Source: Larus michahellis
Lineage: Eukaryota > Chordata > Aves > Charadriiformes > Laridae
NCBI RefSeq assembly: GCF_964199755.1
Contig: NC_133930.1
Location: forward strand, 55,643,962 to 55,707,961
DNA length: 64,000 nucleotides
Direction: 5' to 3'
The notes under the pieces were generated by a model that saw only the letters and a program-made list of their open reading frames with translations, made no database searches and was not told the origin of the DNA. Made by a program: the position numbers and the translations under genes. Below are positions 1 to 14,675 of the stretch, one piece after another (position 1 is the first letter of the stretch; every line of letters starts with the position of its first letter).

Positions 1-690
1 CCATTTGCATTTTGCCTTGACTGTACGCTGAAAACTCCTCAAAATGCGCCCACCCCTCCACTCTGCTGGCTGTTTCCAGGTTTGTCACAGATGGTCTATG
101 ACAGCTTGTCTCCTGCGCTGCGTGGACCTCTTCGGCTTTATTACTGACAGACTCGGACTGCTTTTCTCCAGTCCATATTGCAGCCAGATCTTTCTCTACG
201 ATCAAATGCATTTTTTCCTCAGCTGTTCGTTCAGATGGAAGAGGCATGTCTGAGGGTTTTTCTTGGCCTGCTGGAACTGGTTCTCTGGCTGCCTGCACAT
301 TTTGTCTGCCAGTAACGCTCTTTTTTTCCATTTGTGTCTCTGAATCAAGAGAAGTATTTGCTCTCTCTTGCACCTTTGCTGCTTCCAGCTGTCGAGAGAT
401 TTTCATAATCTCTGGCAGGTTACCTGCAGGTTGCAAACCTTCTTCTGGGGTCTGCAGCTGTGCTGCCCCAGCACCAGGTCTCGAATCATCTGCAGGAGAC
501 GCACGCAGAGGCAGGGGCCTGTCAGGTACCCGGTGGTGACCATCCCGTCTTTCTGGACTGCATGTCACAGGCTCTGCCTGGCGCAGTGATGAAGACCTCA
601 GTGCGTCTCCACTTGGCTCTACGGTGCCATACTCCGGAAATTCGTTGATGATGGTATGAGGGAGCAAAGTGCTGCTTCCATGGCCACTAC
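1..690 (-). CDS. Long internal or 3' coding exon of an unidentified gene (partial, runs off left edge)
   Basis: Read on the - strand, a splice acceptor (pyrimidine-rich stretch ending TTCTTTGCAG) lies just right of base 690. The exon then stays open for about 230 codons to the window edge with no stop. The frame takes one base from the upstream exon (G + GT = Gly), which matches the phase-1 donor of the exon at 14676-14784. The product is hydrophilic and rich in Ser, Pro, Glu and Lys, with no membrane segment. It contains TIINEFPEYGTVE near its start and a charged, helix-prone part (EIMKISRQLEAAKVQERA) near the middle, so it looks like a largely disordered region of a cytoplasmic or scaffold-type protein. 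I do not recognise the family and give no function. Coding status rests on the length of the open frame, the acceptor and the phase match. Confidence 0.75.
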
Positions 691-1550
691 CTGCAAAGAA
701 ATAAAGAAAGCGTGGGTTTATCCACTGCGTGCATAAGCAAAAAGCCTGACCTCCCTTCCCAGCCCTCTCCTAACAGAGTAACTACACTCTCCCCTGCAAG
801 GAAAATACCGTTCGGTTTAACTCACTTCTGCACACTCTCACACTGCAGCTAGCCAGAGCTGGTCCTTTTACACAGGAGTTTTGGGGCAGCCTTACTTTGG
901 GAGTGTGCACTGCAGAGGAAGGAATGCCAGAAATGTCTGCTACACTTCAGAAAGGGTCCCAGTGGCCCATGAACAGTCTGAGGCCACAGGCCAGGCGCAA
1001 AGGCTGAAGAAAGCAGATATTCAGAGGTCTGACATCCATCCACAGCATGCGCCATACATGTTGGTTTTATTTAAAAAAAAAGTTTTTAGGTCATTTTCAC
1101 TTGTAAAGATGAAACACTGGGAAGATAATCAGCCACACCCCATATATTCCACAGCCTTGACAAAACCAATTAGCTAAATTACAAAGCAATTAATGAGCAA
1201 TTTAACTTTCTGCCAGCACTACCTACCCTCTTCCTTTTACAACTCGGGTAACTGCAGGTCATGTTGCAGCAATGTACACATGCCTAGCAGTTCACATTTT
1301 CTGTTGCAGCAAATTCACAGCTGCACAGAAAACTTGCTACCCTTCCCCTCCTGGTGTTCCTTTTCCAACTGATGTAAACAAAGCAGGAGGAAAAACCGGA
1401 TGGTCCCATTTTCCAAGTACCGAGCACCCAGTGGCTCCCATTGTTGTGGGGTAACAGAGAACCAGCTGTCCTCAGAGGGACCTCATGGATGACACAATGA
1501 TGGATATTTGGCCACTTTGTATTACAGCCCAAGGAGGCACTGAGCTTTTG

Positions 1551-1578
1551 AAAAAACAAAACAAAACAAAACAAAACA
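1551..1578. repeat. (AAAAC)n simple repeat
   Basis: About five copies of a five-base A/C unit. It breaks no supported exon. Confidence 0.85.
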
Positions 1579-4500
1579 GCAACAGCTGCATTTGCTGCAC
1601 CCTTCTGGAAAAAAAATTGGCCTGGAGTATAAAAGTGCTTTACAACAAACAATGCGGGGGTCAGATCCAAACACCTACTCTGAAAAACGTCAGGCATGAT
1701 AGCTCTGAAACCAGACACCAACTTGCACTTGGATGGTTTGTCCCTCTTGAAGTGCATCTCTAGGTGCTGCATTGCAAACTGATCCCCATCTCTGGTTCTA
1801 GCGGGCTGGCCACAAGCTATTTCTGAGGAGGAAGCCACGTAGCTGCGGTTAATGATTGTCTGAGTTCAAGGTGAAAGGGAGGATAATTTAATGCGAGCTC
1901 AGCACCAGACTAATGTGTCTATCTATCTGCCAGTGGTTTGTAAAGACGAGCAGCAGCTCACACCTGCCAGCTCACTATACAGTGTATCTAGCCACAGGGT
2001 AAATACCACACACTGTGTGTGGTGCCAGATCAAAGGGACAGACTCGGACCGTGGCAAACCACAGTCTCTTCCCCAGTAGGTTCTTCATATGTCTCCATGC
2101 TGTTGTTTCAAAACTTCAGTGTGTCAAGTTCCACCTAGATGACTTGGCTCCTGTTGAGGACAGTGACTGGACAAAGCAGGGACCTTTTCTCTGCTGCAAG
2201 GGCCGAGGGAGCTGTGAGGAGCATGGATGCCCTGACCACTTCTACATCACCAGCCTGCCTTCATAGCAGGGTTTCCAACACACAGCTGTGGGTACACTGG
2301 GAGAGTCTGAAGAAGACAGCAACGTCCCTCTCCCCATGGGAGTGTTTCCAGGCATGGTGCTTTTTCTAAGTGCCCAAAGCCTCAGACAAAGAGCCCCCTT
2401 TGCCCACAGTTCAGCCACGCAGTGCTTGGGTGCCTCCCAAGCCCACCCACTTCATGGCACAGGTGCCAGGCTGCCATAGGGACACACATCCACCAGGAGA
2501 GACTCACGGATGAGAATGATGCTGTGTGGCTGCAACGTCCTACACCTGCACAGGGACCAGCCCAAGCCAGCAAAAGGCCCCGGCTCCCCACCCCTGGCCC
2601 TGCTCTGCTCTAATGCAGCACCGTTAGCGCTTCCTGCTCTCTCAGCACATGTCCAGATGGGATTTTTAAAGGTAGGCAGCCCGCCACTATGGATGCTAAC
2701 TATGGACGCTAACATAAACTCTTCTCAGTGGACACAGCCCCACCTACAGCAACTCCCAGCTTGCAGGCTGGCCAGCAGGAGGTGCGGCGGTTGGGATCGC
2801 CTCATGCCTTGGCCGTGGCGCTGCCTGGGCCACACGCTCTGGCCCCATCCTGAGGGAAAGCCCAGGCCATCCATCCCAGGACTCCACAGTGCCCCAGGAG
2901 CCGGGAGCCCCCGTGCCTGCCTCCAACCCACGCACACCGCCTTGCTGGAAGGAAGCCCAGAGCACGGGTCCCTGGCCCGCCACGGGGCTGGGGATGCAGC
3001 CAACATGCACTGGAGGCCAAGCCCTGACAAGGCACCGCACACAGGCCCTGCCAAGGGGCCAAGCCCATCTCTGCTAATTGCTATCTTAGCTTCTGAACCG
3101 AAATGAGGGAAACAGAGGCGGCCTTGTTTCCGGCAGTGAATGCTAAATGCCTTGCTGCGCGTCCCCATCTGCCACCAATGGCCACTGCTGACGGCAGTGT
3201 GCAACCCCAAGCAAGTTTCTGATTTACTTCTTCTCCTGAACTTCATCCCAAGCAAACTTTACCCTCTGGCAAGCCTGACAGACTCTAGAAGAGGTACACA
3301 TACAGAGCACATACAGGCATATGCGGCCACAGAGTGCCGTGCAGGAGGAGGGAGCGTGCACACAGGTATGCCTCTCTGCCATGCTTGCAAGCCATGTTGC
3401 ACCTGGGCAAGAGGAGCACTTTCACAGTAGAAATTTGAAGCCTCTCCTACAGTAAGGCGACAGCAGCCCTCCTCTGTAAGGACTGCTGCCACTGCCGTAC
3501 GAGAGCACAAGTCAGCGGGATTCTCACTTTCACGACATCCTGCAGAAACATTGCCTAATTCACTGCCTGATTAAAAAAAAATTCACATATGGCACCAAAG
3601 CAGCAGTCTGTCCCGTTACGTTAGGTACCACCGCGCACATGACTGCCGAGGTCTCCACTCCGTGCAGTAAACCACCACCAATTGCCCCCCGCTCCTAAAA
3701 GGTGCAAAGCCTTAGCCTTTGCTCAGAGAGCTATTTCAGGTACCAGAGCTGAGAGGAGCTTGAGCTCTTTAAGGAAAACTCCTCCCTTATTCCCATCCAC
3801 CACCACAGCATCATGTCTTGCTGCAGCTACTGGCATATCCTGTCCAACCCCATCCCCCAATATGACTGCATTACAAACAAGGCTAGAAAGGCAACAACAA
3901 AATTTAAGGACCGCACTGAAGATGAGCAGGGAAAAAAAATACCCATCACCAAACAAACAAAGAAAGGACACACACTCTCAGGTAACACCAATTTCTACTT
4001 TGCATTGAAGGTGGATTCTTTCAACAAAGGGAGAAAAAAGAAAAGAGAGAGATAATTAAATGGAGAGAAAAAAAGCTAAAAGAGAAAGGGGGTGAGTGGC
4101 TAGAAAATTGAGACCGGGCAAATATAACCTAACAGCAGTTGGCAGCCTTTCTGATGACTAGACGTTGAAAGAATTCATGACTTAAATCAGGCATAGATAT
4201 GATATTTCATAGGTAAATAACCATTCCATGTCAAACAAGCTTGTCTACAGCATAATAAAAGGAAATTCTAGGAAGCAAAACACAAGTTACAAGCATAGAC
4301 AGACATTTTGTTTACAGGTACATTTTACAAAAGAATGGTGTGAGTGTCTCTCTCTATACAGTATATATAAATATATATTAGCTATCTCGAGAAATTAGAT
4401 ATATTTGCTTGAACAGTCTCCTTACTCACAGAGGTTACTGTAGCTCCAGCAGTTACCCATTGGTCAAAGAAATAAAATGCACAGATCATCAGTTTATCTA

Positions 4501-7500
4501 TAGCGATACCAGCTAATTCAATTGCTGCTGTTCTAGTCAACTGGAATCAAAATAGTTTCAAATTTCCTGGCAGCTGCTGCCCTGCACTGCACACAATGAT
4601 GTAAATGGATGCTTTCTGAGTATTATGAAACTGATGGGGGAACTGCAGTCTCATTCAGTCTATCGCAGGAGCTAAGAAGTCCACCTTGGCAGCTTGCAGG
4701 GGGGAAAAAAAATTTCCTCCAGCAAGGCTGCCTGACGGTATGCCAGGGAGACGTCTGTGCCTAGCTGCCGCATCCATAAGGGAAGAAACAGGCAGAATGG
4801 CGATGCTGCAAGCCATGTGCTGGTTTTAGAGCGCGGGGTGCCTGACAGCGTTTTGGCATTACTGAGCTGGAAGGTTTCACAAAGCAGCCCAGTCATCCTG
4901 CATTTTGTTTCTCCACATCTCCTTACGCCGATCACAAGCAGCACGTGGGTGAGCCTGCATGCAGCGTCACACCAGTCATGCTTTCTTGGTACCAGCGTTT
5001 CTCGCCATTATTTGTAAAATGCAAATCAGAACAAGTGAAAACAATGCATGCGTTAAGAGGAAATGAACCGCTAGGTGACAGAGCTTAATGCACAAATGGC
5101 AGGATTTATGGCATTGTATCATTATGGCAGCCTGCCAGAGAGGGGGGGGTCACACGTCTCCTCCTCCTGCACTCCCTCGAGTTACAACTTCTCTGGTAAC
5201 TAAAACTATTCCGATTTATGAAGTAGTGCCTATGCCCACCAAGACGGAGCGGCCTCCCCCTATGAGAGGGGAGGGATGCTGCACAATCACTGGCAGCCTT
5301 GTGCAGCAGCCCTTTTTCCAAATGATGTCATTCTCCGTGCGGCGATAGGTCCTGCCTGGCTCGCGGAGGTCCTTCATTAGCCAAAGCTGGGGGATTAGCA
5401 TAATGCAAGCACGGTGCTTTTGTAACTGGACTGCAAATGTCTGCGCTGGACTGGGCGCAGGGATTTCTGCAGCTTGCAGCCAATCCAGGCTTTTGGGCAG
5501 TTTGCTTGCTGGTGGAAACAGAGCCAGGCCTTCATCCCTGCAAAGTTACACCAGCATTATGTAAAAACAAGTTGGCGGAAACGGAGAAGCTGAGTGAAGG
5601 CAGGGGGGCAGCAGGGGGAAGAGGTAGGAGAGAGTTGCCTAGAAAATAAGCCCTGGTTAAATGCATCTGCTGCCTTAGCAAATACGCAGGGAAGGTCGAG
5701 GGGACCAGAGATATGGCAGAGCTACACAGAAAAAGTGATTGTGTTGGCTGAGATCCTTCATCACAAAAAGAGACGACGGGAGCAGGTCCCTGCTGCTGTT
5801 AGCAGGAGGTCTGACAAAGACCCGGCAGTTTGTGCCTTCCACTCGCTGTGGTGTGGCCGTCAGCAGCCCAGGGTTACCCAGAAATTAAACCGACCGGCTC
5901 AGGGAAGAAAATAACACCCCTGCAAGCAGCCGGGGCAGTGTGTCACTCATGAAATCTCGCACCGACAGCTTGCTGCATACTGGAAGAGGTTATCAGAACA
6001 GTACTGCTCACTGCTGCTCTTGCATAGTTCCCTAAATTCTGGCGGTTTTGGGCAACCAGAGGCTGTGTTAGCTGAAGCTTCAGGACAGCCATGCCCACAC
6101 TAGGTAAATTCATCATGAATCTCTCCGCTAGAGAAGTCCCAGCGCCTGGAGTCAGGTGGTGATATGATGCCCAAGTTGTCACCGCTTGAAAAACAGAGAA
6201 AAGCTGCTAGGTTAAGAATGTAAATCCTGTCCATTAAGAAAGTAATGATCAAACCAGCATGTAAAATACCTGGGTCACTGTGTGTCTGTTTGAGTGTGTG
6301 TGTGGTTTTTTTACAATTGCAAACCTTCTAACCCTGTTCCTGATGGAAACCCATGGGTAAGCAATGCTATGACTCAGTTGCATATTTTTTTCCCTCAGAT
6401 TTTAACTATTTCCTAGTGGTAAACAGGGTTTGCAAGCACTTGCATAACCTCAACCGCACCAAACTGAAAGTCATCCAGGGAGCCTCACACCTTTCCCCTG
6501 GCTGCAGGAAGGATGGCACCTTGCCGCAGCAGCTCATAGGCCTACAGCGAGCTCTGAACAGGACAAAGTCCAAAACTAACATGCAGCACGTGCTGGGAGG
6601 GTTTAGCGTGAGGGATTATCCACTACAAATTGCTGTATGGGCCACAGATGGTCAGTGAGATAGCTTGGTCCCAAGAGTCATTACCCTGGAAAGCAAAACG
6701 GTAGAGTGAAACAGCTGCTAGTGCAAGTGGGAACAGGAGGGAATACAAAGGGAGTATCTGGGCTCCCTACCCTGATGTAAAAGCGCAGGCGAGTCTTACT
6801 ACATTTAACACACTTTTCCTCTTTAAAGCCCCACCCCCTAGATTGACGTGGCTGCAAAAATCTCAAGTTGTGGTTTAACAGTTACGTATGGAAAAGTCTT
6901 GAACGCAAGATTCAAAAGACAGATCCAAAAAGAATCTAAATTTTTCTATTTTTACATTGCTGTGATTTAGAAAGCAAGCAGCTAGCAGGTGATTTTCTAA
7001 GTGTAGATATACACAGTGAGAGCAAGGATTACTTTAAAAGCTCCCTAAGAGCCTTCAGTTGAAAGACCAAACTTCTGGAGCTGTGACAGGCCACTGCCAC
7101 TTCGACACTTGCAGGGTCTATAAAGACTTTACAGCTTCTCTGAATCCTTATGTTACATATTTAAATATTGTATTTTTAAATAACATTTTTAAAACCCTCA
7201 AAAAGTCCTTCAAACAGAAAGACCTCTTGAGATAAAAAAATGTATCGCCAGACTTTGAACAAGCAATAATGGCTTAAAAAGCCCCACAGTACTACTCACA
7301 GATCCCAGAAATTCTGGATCTTTGCAGCAACTGATGAAGAATCGAGGAATATCCACAGAGAAGGGTGTCCTTTACTGCATTTCAGGCTTTGGGACCAATT
7401 AGCCAGGCTAAGAGAAAGCTTGCTAAGCAGTCCTCAAAGCACCCCAGGAGCTGGATATCGAGTTACGTGCCCAGCTAAAACAAAAATAGGACACACAGGG

Positions 7501-9778
7501 ACATGTGCATCTCCCAGGCTCCGAGTATTTGCCGCTAAAGACGCAGCTGGACATCACATGGTAACTTTTCATCAAGCTCACAGGGTGAATGAGATTCCCT
7601 TCCTCAGGAAGCTGGACAGAGTTAAATAAACAACGCAGGGGTCTAGAGCAGAAGGCACTTGTTAAAGCAGTGAACTGCAAACAGGAAAAATACTTGCTGT
7701 ACCCTGTGTAACACTTTTTCTGAGCGATACCACGCCAGAACTGCATCTACCCACAGAATTTTAATTAAATGTCTTTTCTATGCTCCTTATCAAGCCATCT
7801 CCAATAGCAGGATAACAAGCATCTTTTCCTACAGAAAGCTTCAGAGATGAATCGAGGCTACAGCACAACGGAGGGCTTGTGCTGGGTGTGCTGCCTGTCT
7901 CACCAGGTGATGGGGCTGAAGTCAAAGAGAGGAGAGGAGCCCACGGTGACAAGCAAAATGCAGCTGTGGCCCACCATACCTGCCTACAGCCAGACAAGTC
8001 AGCTGGCTGAGCCTCTCCTGTTGTGCCCACTGACCTGGGTGCATCATTTTCTGTCTGCCTGACAGAAGGGAAGGGCCCGGCCACCTCCGGGAAAGTGTTT
8101 CTGAGCCAGCTTCAGCCTGCGCCACGTGTGCTCAGAGCGTCTGAAGCGGCCAGACACCACCAACAGGCTGCCAGCATCACCAGGCCCCCAAATATTTGTG
8201 CACTCACGTCAGGACAGCTCTCGGGTTCGGCTGACAGCCCACAGATGGGGAGGTAACTACTGCCTTAACTCTGGCATTTCCTAACTTCTGAGTGCTTAAT
8301 TCAGCACCTTTAAAAAACAATAAACAAACAGCCCATGTCTTAACGATTATTTGTACTAAACCCTTGGCCTTCAAACAACACTGTTGTTTACCAAGTCAAG
8401 GATGTGGTAATCTCCTCCCTGCAGCTGTAGGTTATGATAACTTGAACTAGCCAGCTTTCAAGTGCAGGTCACAAGACATCCAATTTCCTCCTGCAGAGCA
8501 AGGGACTTAGCATAATGCCTCACACCCCTTTAGTTTTCCTTTCCCTGGGACTGGAAACCCAGACATCCATCACACCACATCTGACAGCTCCGGAGCGTGC
8601 CCCAGCTTCATTCAGCCCGGGCAAGCAGGGCTCAGAAATTCAGAGGGAACGACAGAAAGAGAGCTCGACCTCACGCAGCCGAGATGCAGAGCACAGTGCA
8701 GCCTGTCCTCCTTCGCTGGCATTAATTTTTCCATATGCACAGTCACATGTGCTCTTCTGACAGCACTGTGACAGCTTGCTGCTCCTCAGAGCATCCAAGC
8801 AGTAGTTCAAAATCACCTGGTTTACTCCGCGTTGGCATGAAAGAGAAGCACTCAGCACAGCTGGTCAATGTGCTGGTTCTGGAGATGTAATCACTCCTTC
8901 GAGTGCACAAACTCAACAAGAAAAGTACCTTTTAATACAGTACCTCTGGAGACCTAAATTTAAAAAGTTAACCTTCTCTTTGCATCATTGCCAACCAGCA
9001 ACACCAAACATCAGGGATATCTATGAGAAAACTTACTGATTACACACAACTATTTAAAAACTCCCGTGTGTCAGAAAATGCAGTGGGACACTAGAAACAA
9101 CAAAAAGAAAGATGATAGAGTCAAGTACACACAAAAGGATGATGGACTTTTAATTAAGTGGGGGGGGACACCACAGGTCTGAACTTTCTGGATTCCAGTC
9201 TTGCATGCATCCCTGGTAAACACTGCAGGACACACTCTTAAATGCACATCTGATGTTCCTATCCTCACAAGCTCTGTCCACCATAATTACAAAACACGAA
9301 TGTGAAAATCAGGCCCTCAGAAAATTCAGCCCTCAGAAAATACAGCTTTACACCTTTTCAGGAAAGCAGAGCTAGAGAGGAAGACACCAGACCAGGGAGC
9401 CCAGACTTTCAGGATTGCCTGGAGATGGAAAGAGCAAGAGATGAAAATATGACAAAAGGTAATGCATCAAAACGGAAAGCAACGCAGCTGAAGCACTGGG
9501 CAAGACTACAGGCAGCAATCTGTGCCAGTGTGAGAACGATATAACGTGTGAATGACCTTGTTCTAAGGGCAGTTTTTAGAGCGAGGATCAGGAAGGTGAC
9601 ACATCCATACAATGCAAGGAGGATGCAGCAGAGCTGGATACGCATGACTTGAAGGGACACAGAGAAAGCAAGTGAGGCAGAAGAGCAAAGGACAACCTAG
9701 TAAGTTAGTTGTACTCATTTTACAGAAAGTTACTGGGGCAATTTTCTTAAGGCTGTTTAAATCAGCATCATAGGACCA

Positions 9779-10782
9779 CGAAGGGTGGTCCTAGACAAGG
9801 GGATTGAATGCACCCTCAGTAAGTTTGCGGATGACACCAAACTAGGTGGGAGTGTTGATCTGCTTGAGGGTCGGAAGGCTCTACAGAGGGATCTAGACAG
9901 GTTGGATCAACGGGCCAAGGCCAATGGGATGAGGTTTAATAAGGCCAAGTGCCGGGTCCTGCATTTTGGTCACAACAACCCCGGGCAACACTACAGGCTT
10001 GGGGAAGAGTGGCTCGAAAGCTGCCCGGCAGAAAAGGACCTGGGAGTGTTAGTGGACAGCTGGCTTAACATGAGCCAGCAGTGTGCCCAGGTGGCCAAGA
10101 AGGCCAATAGCATCCTGGCTTGTATCAGGAATAGCGTGGCCAGCAGGAGTAGGGAAGTGATCGTGCCTCTGTACTCGGCACTGCTGAGGCCTCACCTCGA
10201 GTACAGTGTTCAGTTTTGGGCCCCTCACTACAGGAAAGACATTGAAGTGCTGGAGCATGTCCAGAGGAGAGCCACCAAGCTGGTGAGGGGTCTGGAGAAC
10301 AAGTTCTATGAGGAGAGGCTGAGGGAGCTGGGCATGTTTAGTTTGGAGAAGAGGAGGCTGAGGGGAGACCTCATTGCCCTCTACAACTACCTGAAAGGAA
10401 ACTGTAGAGAGGCAGGGGTTGGCCTCTTCTCCCAAGGGAATAACGACAGGACCAGAGGAAATGGTATGAAGCTGCTGCAAGGGAGATTTAGATTAGATAT
10501 TAGGAAGAATTACTTTACTGAAAGAGTGGTCAGGCACTGGAACAGCCTGCCCAGGGAGGTGGTGGAGTCACCATCCCTGGAGGTATTTAAGAAACGTGTA
10601 GACATGGCTCTTCAGGGCGTGCTCTAGTGCCCAAGATTATTGTTTGTGGTGGGGTGTTGTGTGTGGCGTTGTGGGTGTGGAGTTTAGTTAGGTGGGTGCT
10701 TTTTTTTTTTTTTTTTTTTGTGGTTGGACTCGATGATCTCAGAGGTCCCTTCCAACCACTAAGATTCTGTGATTCTGTGAAA
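9779..10782 (+). mobile_element. CR1 LINE, 5'-truncated, with open C-terminal RT frame
   Basis: About 1.0 kb of the 3' half of a chicken-repeat-1 type LINE, antisense to the host gene. One frame (from about 9785 to the TAG at 10625-10627, about 280 codons) is fully open. It has the RT catalytic block [10 protein letters not shown], then blocks typical of the CR1 RT C-terminus: [46 protein letters not shown] and [19 protein letters not shown]. The element ends in the CR1 3' UTR (GGACTCGATGATCTCAGAGG) and the tail ATTCTGTGATTCTGTGA at about 10764-10780. A long T run sits in the 3' UTR near 10700. The upstream endonuclease and RT motifs A and B are absent, so this is a dead-on-arrival copy whose frame has simply not decayed yet. 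Confidence 0.95.
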
Positions 10783-13700
10783 AGGCTTTGCTTGTACAAA
10801 AAAGAAAAGCAGCCATTGTATGCTTCCTTTGCTCCTGAAACAAGTTCAAGAAATTTTACAGCAAAAGCAATAATTTCCATGATTCAGGCTCAGGAATGGG
10901 AGAGTTGCATGGGTTAAAGTATGCATTTCATTTTCTTTCATGTGTCAGCTCTGGCACTGTCTGACCCCTTGCACAGGTGATTCAGCACACATTGCCAGGA
11001 GAAAGTAAACCTTTTTTTTTTAGATTTGTTTTTCTGGCGTTGTTTTGGGGTTTTTTGTTACTCAGTTTTTGCTGGCTTGAGCTTGCTAAGAAAACAGATG
11101 AGCAGAAGAACTAGCATGAGACAATCTGCGGCAGCGTGAGGCTGGGACCATCTCTTTTGGCAGAAGCAAGCTGTTAAATGAGCTCAGTTGCCTCATGACA
11201 CCTCACTGTACACAAAACAGCAAGTGACAGGCTTTCCAAAAAGCTATTTGTTTCATCAGGAATTCAAAAACAAGCTTCTTCCAGCAGCTGTTGGGAAAGA
11301 CCAGATTTGCATAGCAACCCAGGGACTATTTGTACAGGGCTTTTTTGTGAAGAATGAGATTAAACCTTCTGTTACACAGGAGGGGTGAAAGCTTTCTCCT
11401 CCTAGAAGCATCGGAGAAAAGACTGCTTATGAGTCTTAAGAAGCTATCTTCTTCCTAACAACTGTCTTGGATTTATTTTCTCATATAACAGGAATTAAGG
11501 GGTACTTGGCTTTCATGTTTACTTAAGCAATTATTTTGTAGCATCCCCCTCTATTTTCCCCAAGGAAGTACTTTTTAGGCCTAAGTCATTTTGATGGGAC
11601 TTTTTTTTTTTCTTTTTGGTATTTAAATGTATTAACTGCAAAGTCACAAAAATCAGTACTCCCTAGTATGCCCAAGCCTAAAGATAGGGCTGCTCAAAAC
11701 AGATCACTGTTTCCACGGCCAATTGCAGAGAAGGGTATGTTTCCATATACAACAAGCGCCCTTTATGTCAACAAGGCTGAGAAGACATCTTGTCCAACCC
11801 AGGCAAATGCAGTTTTTTAAAAACATTTTCTTTTGCTGGAAGGCAGAAGGCTGGGGCTTTGCCAAGGAAGGCAGCCAGTCGGGGCAGCGGCACGTGGCCA
11901 CGGGTGGTGCATCCTCCCCACACCCACACAGCCAGGAGCAGACCCACAAGCAGGGGTCTGCAGGGAGACGCATAGCCCCGAGCCCTCCCGTGATGCGATG
12001 AGCGTCCTGGGGGCCTGGACTTGCTTCTGCTCCGGGTGATGCATCCAAGGCAGGGGAACGGGCAACAGAGGAGAGAGAAGAGGAGCCAGAGAAGAGGCAT
12101 CAAACAGTAAAGATGAGAGCACATCAGGGATCACAGATACCCCAGAGAAAACCAGACTGAGGGCAGCAAAGGAGAGAAATGAGGAGGAATTGTTTTTAAT
12201 GTGGCAGCTTTATTAGCATTTGAATATTGGCGATGAAACACATCTTCTACAGGCATCTAACTTCCCCCCCCCCCGCCCCTTCTCACCTGTGAGAATGACT
12301 GTAAGCTTCAACACGGAGCGTAAAAACCAGCATGGCACCTTATTAACAAAGTCTGCAGTCTCCCATCTAGGCAGACAGAAGTGTTTGCTACAGTTGTCCC
12401 CAGTTACTCCTTTTTTGAGAACTGGATTGTCTAATGCAAGTATTTTAGTACCCAATTAAAAAATTTATACCCTCAACAGCATCCAGCAGGGCTGCAGTAA
12501 TATGGTTGTGGCCAAAAGAGAAAGGATAAACTCAGAGGCAGAAATAATTAAGCCATTCAGCAGCTTACGTCTTACGTTCTCAGTTTCTGAGGCCAGCCAG
12601 GGCATGGCTGAACTGCTTTGGGTTAGATACAGTTCAGCTTTACTGCCCATGGTAACAGGCTGTTCTCTTGATCAAGTTTAAATGCCAGGACTTCTCCTGG
12701 CCCTGCCCCTGTCACTCATTTGCTTGAAATCTTTCACACTTGGACCCACAAAAAGCGTGTCTTCTTTCTTTCAAAGGCAACTTCAGAGAAGAGAGGGTTT
12801 GTCTGTTTTTTTGGTGGTGTTTTTTCCCCTCCCCATCTAACCTCCTCCCAGAGCAGGACACAGACGCTTTCAGGCGTAACTGTGTCCTCCCACAATGTAT
12901 GTCATGACATACATGTCAACATATATCAAATCAAAGGAAGACAGGATTTGGTGCGCAGAGCCCTGGGTTTGTACTACTGTGCCCTCAGTCACACTGTCCT
13001 CATTGATCTCCAGTTAATAAGCAGTTAAAACCTGCTCACTTGAAGAAAAAAAGTAGAAGGGACAGCACCACTGTCATTTATCCATTATGGTCAAACATCT
13101 TCCTGGAGAAGGAGGAAGATGCATTTGTCTGTGACAGCGTTAAGCCAGCCTAGGTAGGCACAATGTCATACAGTTTTTGGGTACAATTCACACATGTTAT
13201 ACGTTAACCACTGTTAAATATTTGGCAACTCTCCCTTGAAGTCACTCCCATTTCACTAATTGTTAGTCCTTAATGGTAGTTTCTGATTAATACAGGAACA
13301 GAAGGAAATTCAGAAACAAGGCAAGCAGCAGCACAAGAAAAATGATGAAAAGTACACACATAAACCAACGTATCTAGCTTACTCTTTGCCGGCCTTTATT
13401 TTAGGGCTCAGTACTCAGTTAGCTCAGAATACCCACCACATTTGATAATTGTTTTGGTTAGTAATAACAATAGATTCACTTGGATTTATTAGATGCAGCA
13501 TACTTTATTTAATGCCAATCTCCGGAAATGTACTAATGCCTGCTGACAGTGCTCTCACACTGTGTCTCTCCAAACAAGAAATGAGGTCATTGTGATTCAT
13601 GTAATAATCTGATACACATTTTGTGGCAATCTGTAGAAGGTTTTAAAATTTCTAAATGAGGACATTTGGGTTGTTTTGGGTTTTTTCCCCTCCACTCTGC

Positions 13701-13812
13701 AATTAGGATTTCCCAAGTGGAAGACCAAACTTCAGAAAATCCAGGGAGAAACCGTTTACCCACTTTCCAGACTTCAGTTCTGCTTTTCTTTTTTCTTTTT
13801 CCAACACCTCCT

Positions 13813-13830
13813 CCCCCCCCCCCCCCCCCC
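13813..13830. repeat. Poly-C run (18 bases)
   Basis: Eighteen consecutive C, flanked by T-rich sequence, in intron 2 of the - strand gene. The transcript would carry a poly-G run here. Length in the assembly is uncertain because such runs are error-prone. Confidence 0.8.
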
Positions 13831-14675
13831 GCCTTTCCTTACTGAAGTGGAGGAACGTACACAGATTGTTTCTGTACAAAGTGCTTCCCTTCTCCGGCAA
13901 GAAGGGAGTCGTCTTTAATTAAAAGTGACATTCCAGAAAGTTTGTAATTAAATAGGATCAAGGTGCAAAGAGAACAGCCTGGGGAAATACTTTTGCAAAG
14001 AGGGCAGGAATTGTTGAGAATTATGACAAGGCAAGAGAAATAGGTATAGTAACTACATTTCTTTTCTTCCAAGCTTGATCTGCGAAAAGGTAGAAAACAC
14101 CATGTATTTACAAGAAAAGAATAGAAACAAGACTGATCCTTAGGCATAATATTACATGCTGCACCTGGATTTCTTGAATTAGTAACTACAGAGGACGGAG
14201 CAGTTCAGGTACCTCCTCAAGTATCTAAATTAAAATCTTATCTACCTCTAGCTGTAGGAAGAGCAAAGTGCAGACCACGAAGGGCATTTCTGGAAGGACC
14301 TCCGGGCAGAGATGGCCATGTTTCAGCATGCGTAATTGTAGAACACGTGGCTGAAACAACTCCGCTGCAGAGAAGTGCCAGGACTTCCCCCACCAACGTG
14401 TGTCTCACACACGAGCCCCTGCTGTCACATCGAGGTGGCCAAGGTAAGCCAAAGAGAAAGGGTGGGGGCGTAAGACAGGGAACTGCAGTCATTTTCTGGG
14501 GCCAAAGCATCAGGTGCCTTTGCTCTGGTATGTGCACTGTGGTCCAGCGAAGGGCAGCATAGCACAGTGAGCGAGCCCTCCTGGGCTCATTAGGGAGCAG
14601 CTTCTGCAAAACGTTCCTGAGTGGCTTAAGAGATATTTTTTTTTTTTCCACACAATAGTAATACATAGCACTTAC

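Larger units (their letters stand above)
691..14675 (-). other. Intron 2 of the unidentified - strand gene
   Basis: This is the 14.0-kb stretch between the two supported - strand exons. It holds a 28-bp (AAAAC)n tract (1551-1578), a truncated CR1 LINE (about 9779-10782), short purine-rich and A/T-rich patches (about 4020-4100 and 4360-4380), an 18-base C run (13813-13830), and otherwise unremarkable unique-looking DNA. I saw no further exon with both splice sites and a compatible phase, though a short exon could be missed by eye. Confidence 0.55.

Noticed and set aside
1284-1838. 184-codon open frame on the - strand
   Set aside because: It spans the (AAAAC)n tract, resembles no family and lies in the intron of the - strand gene without matching splice sites.
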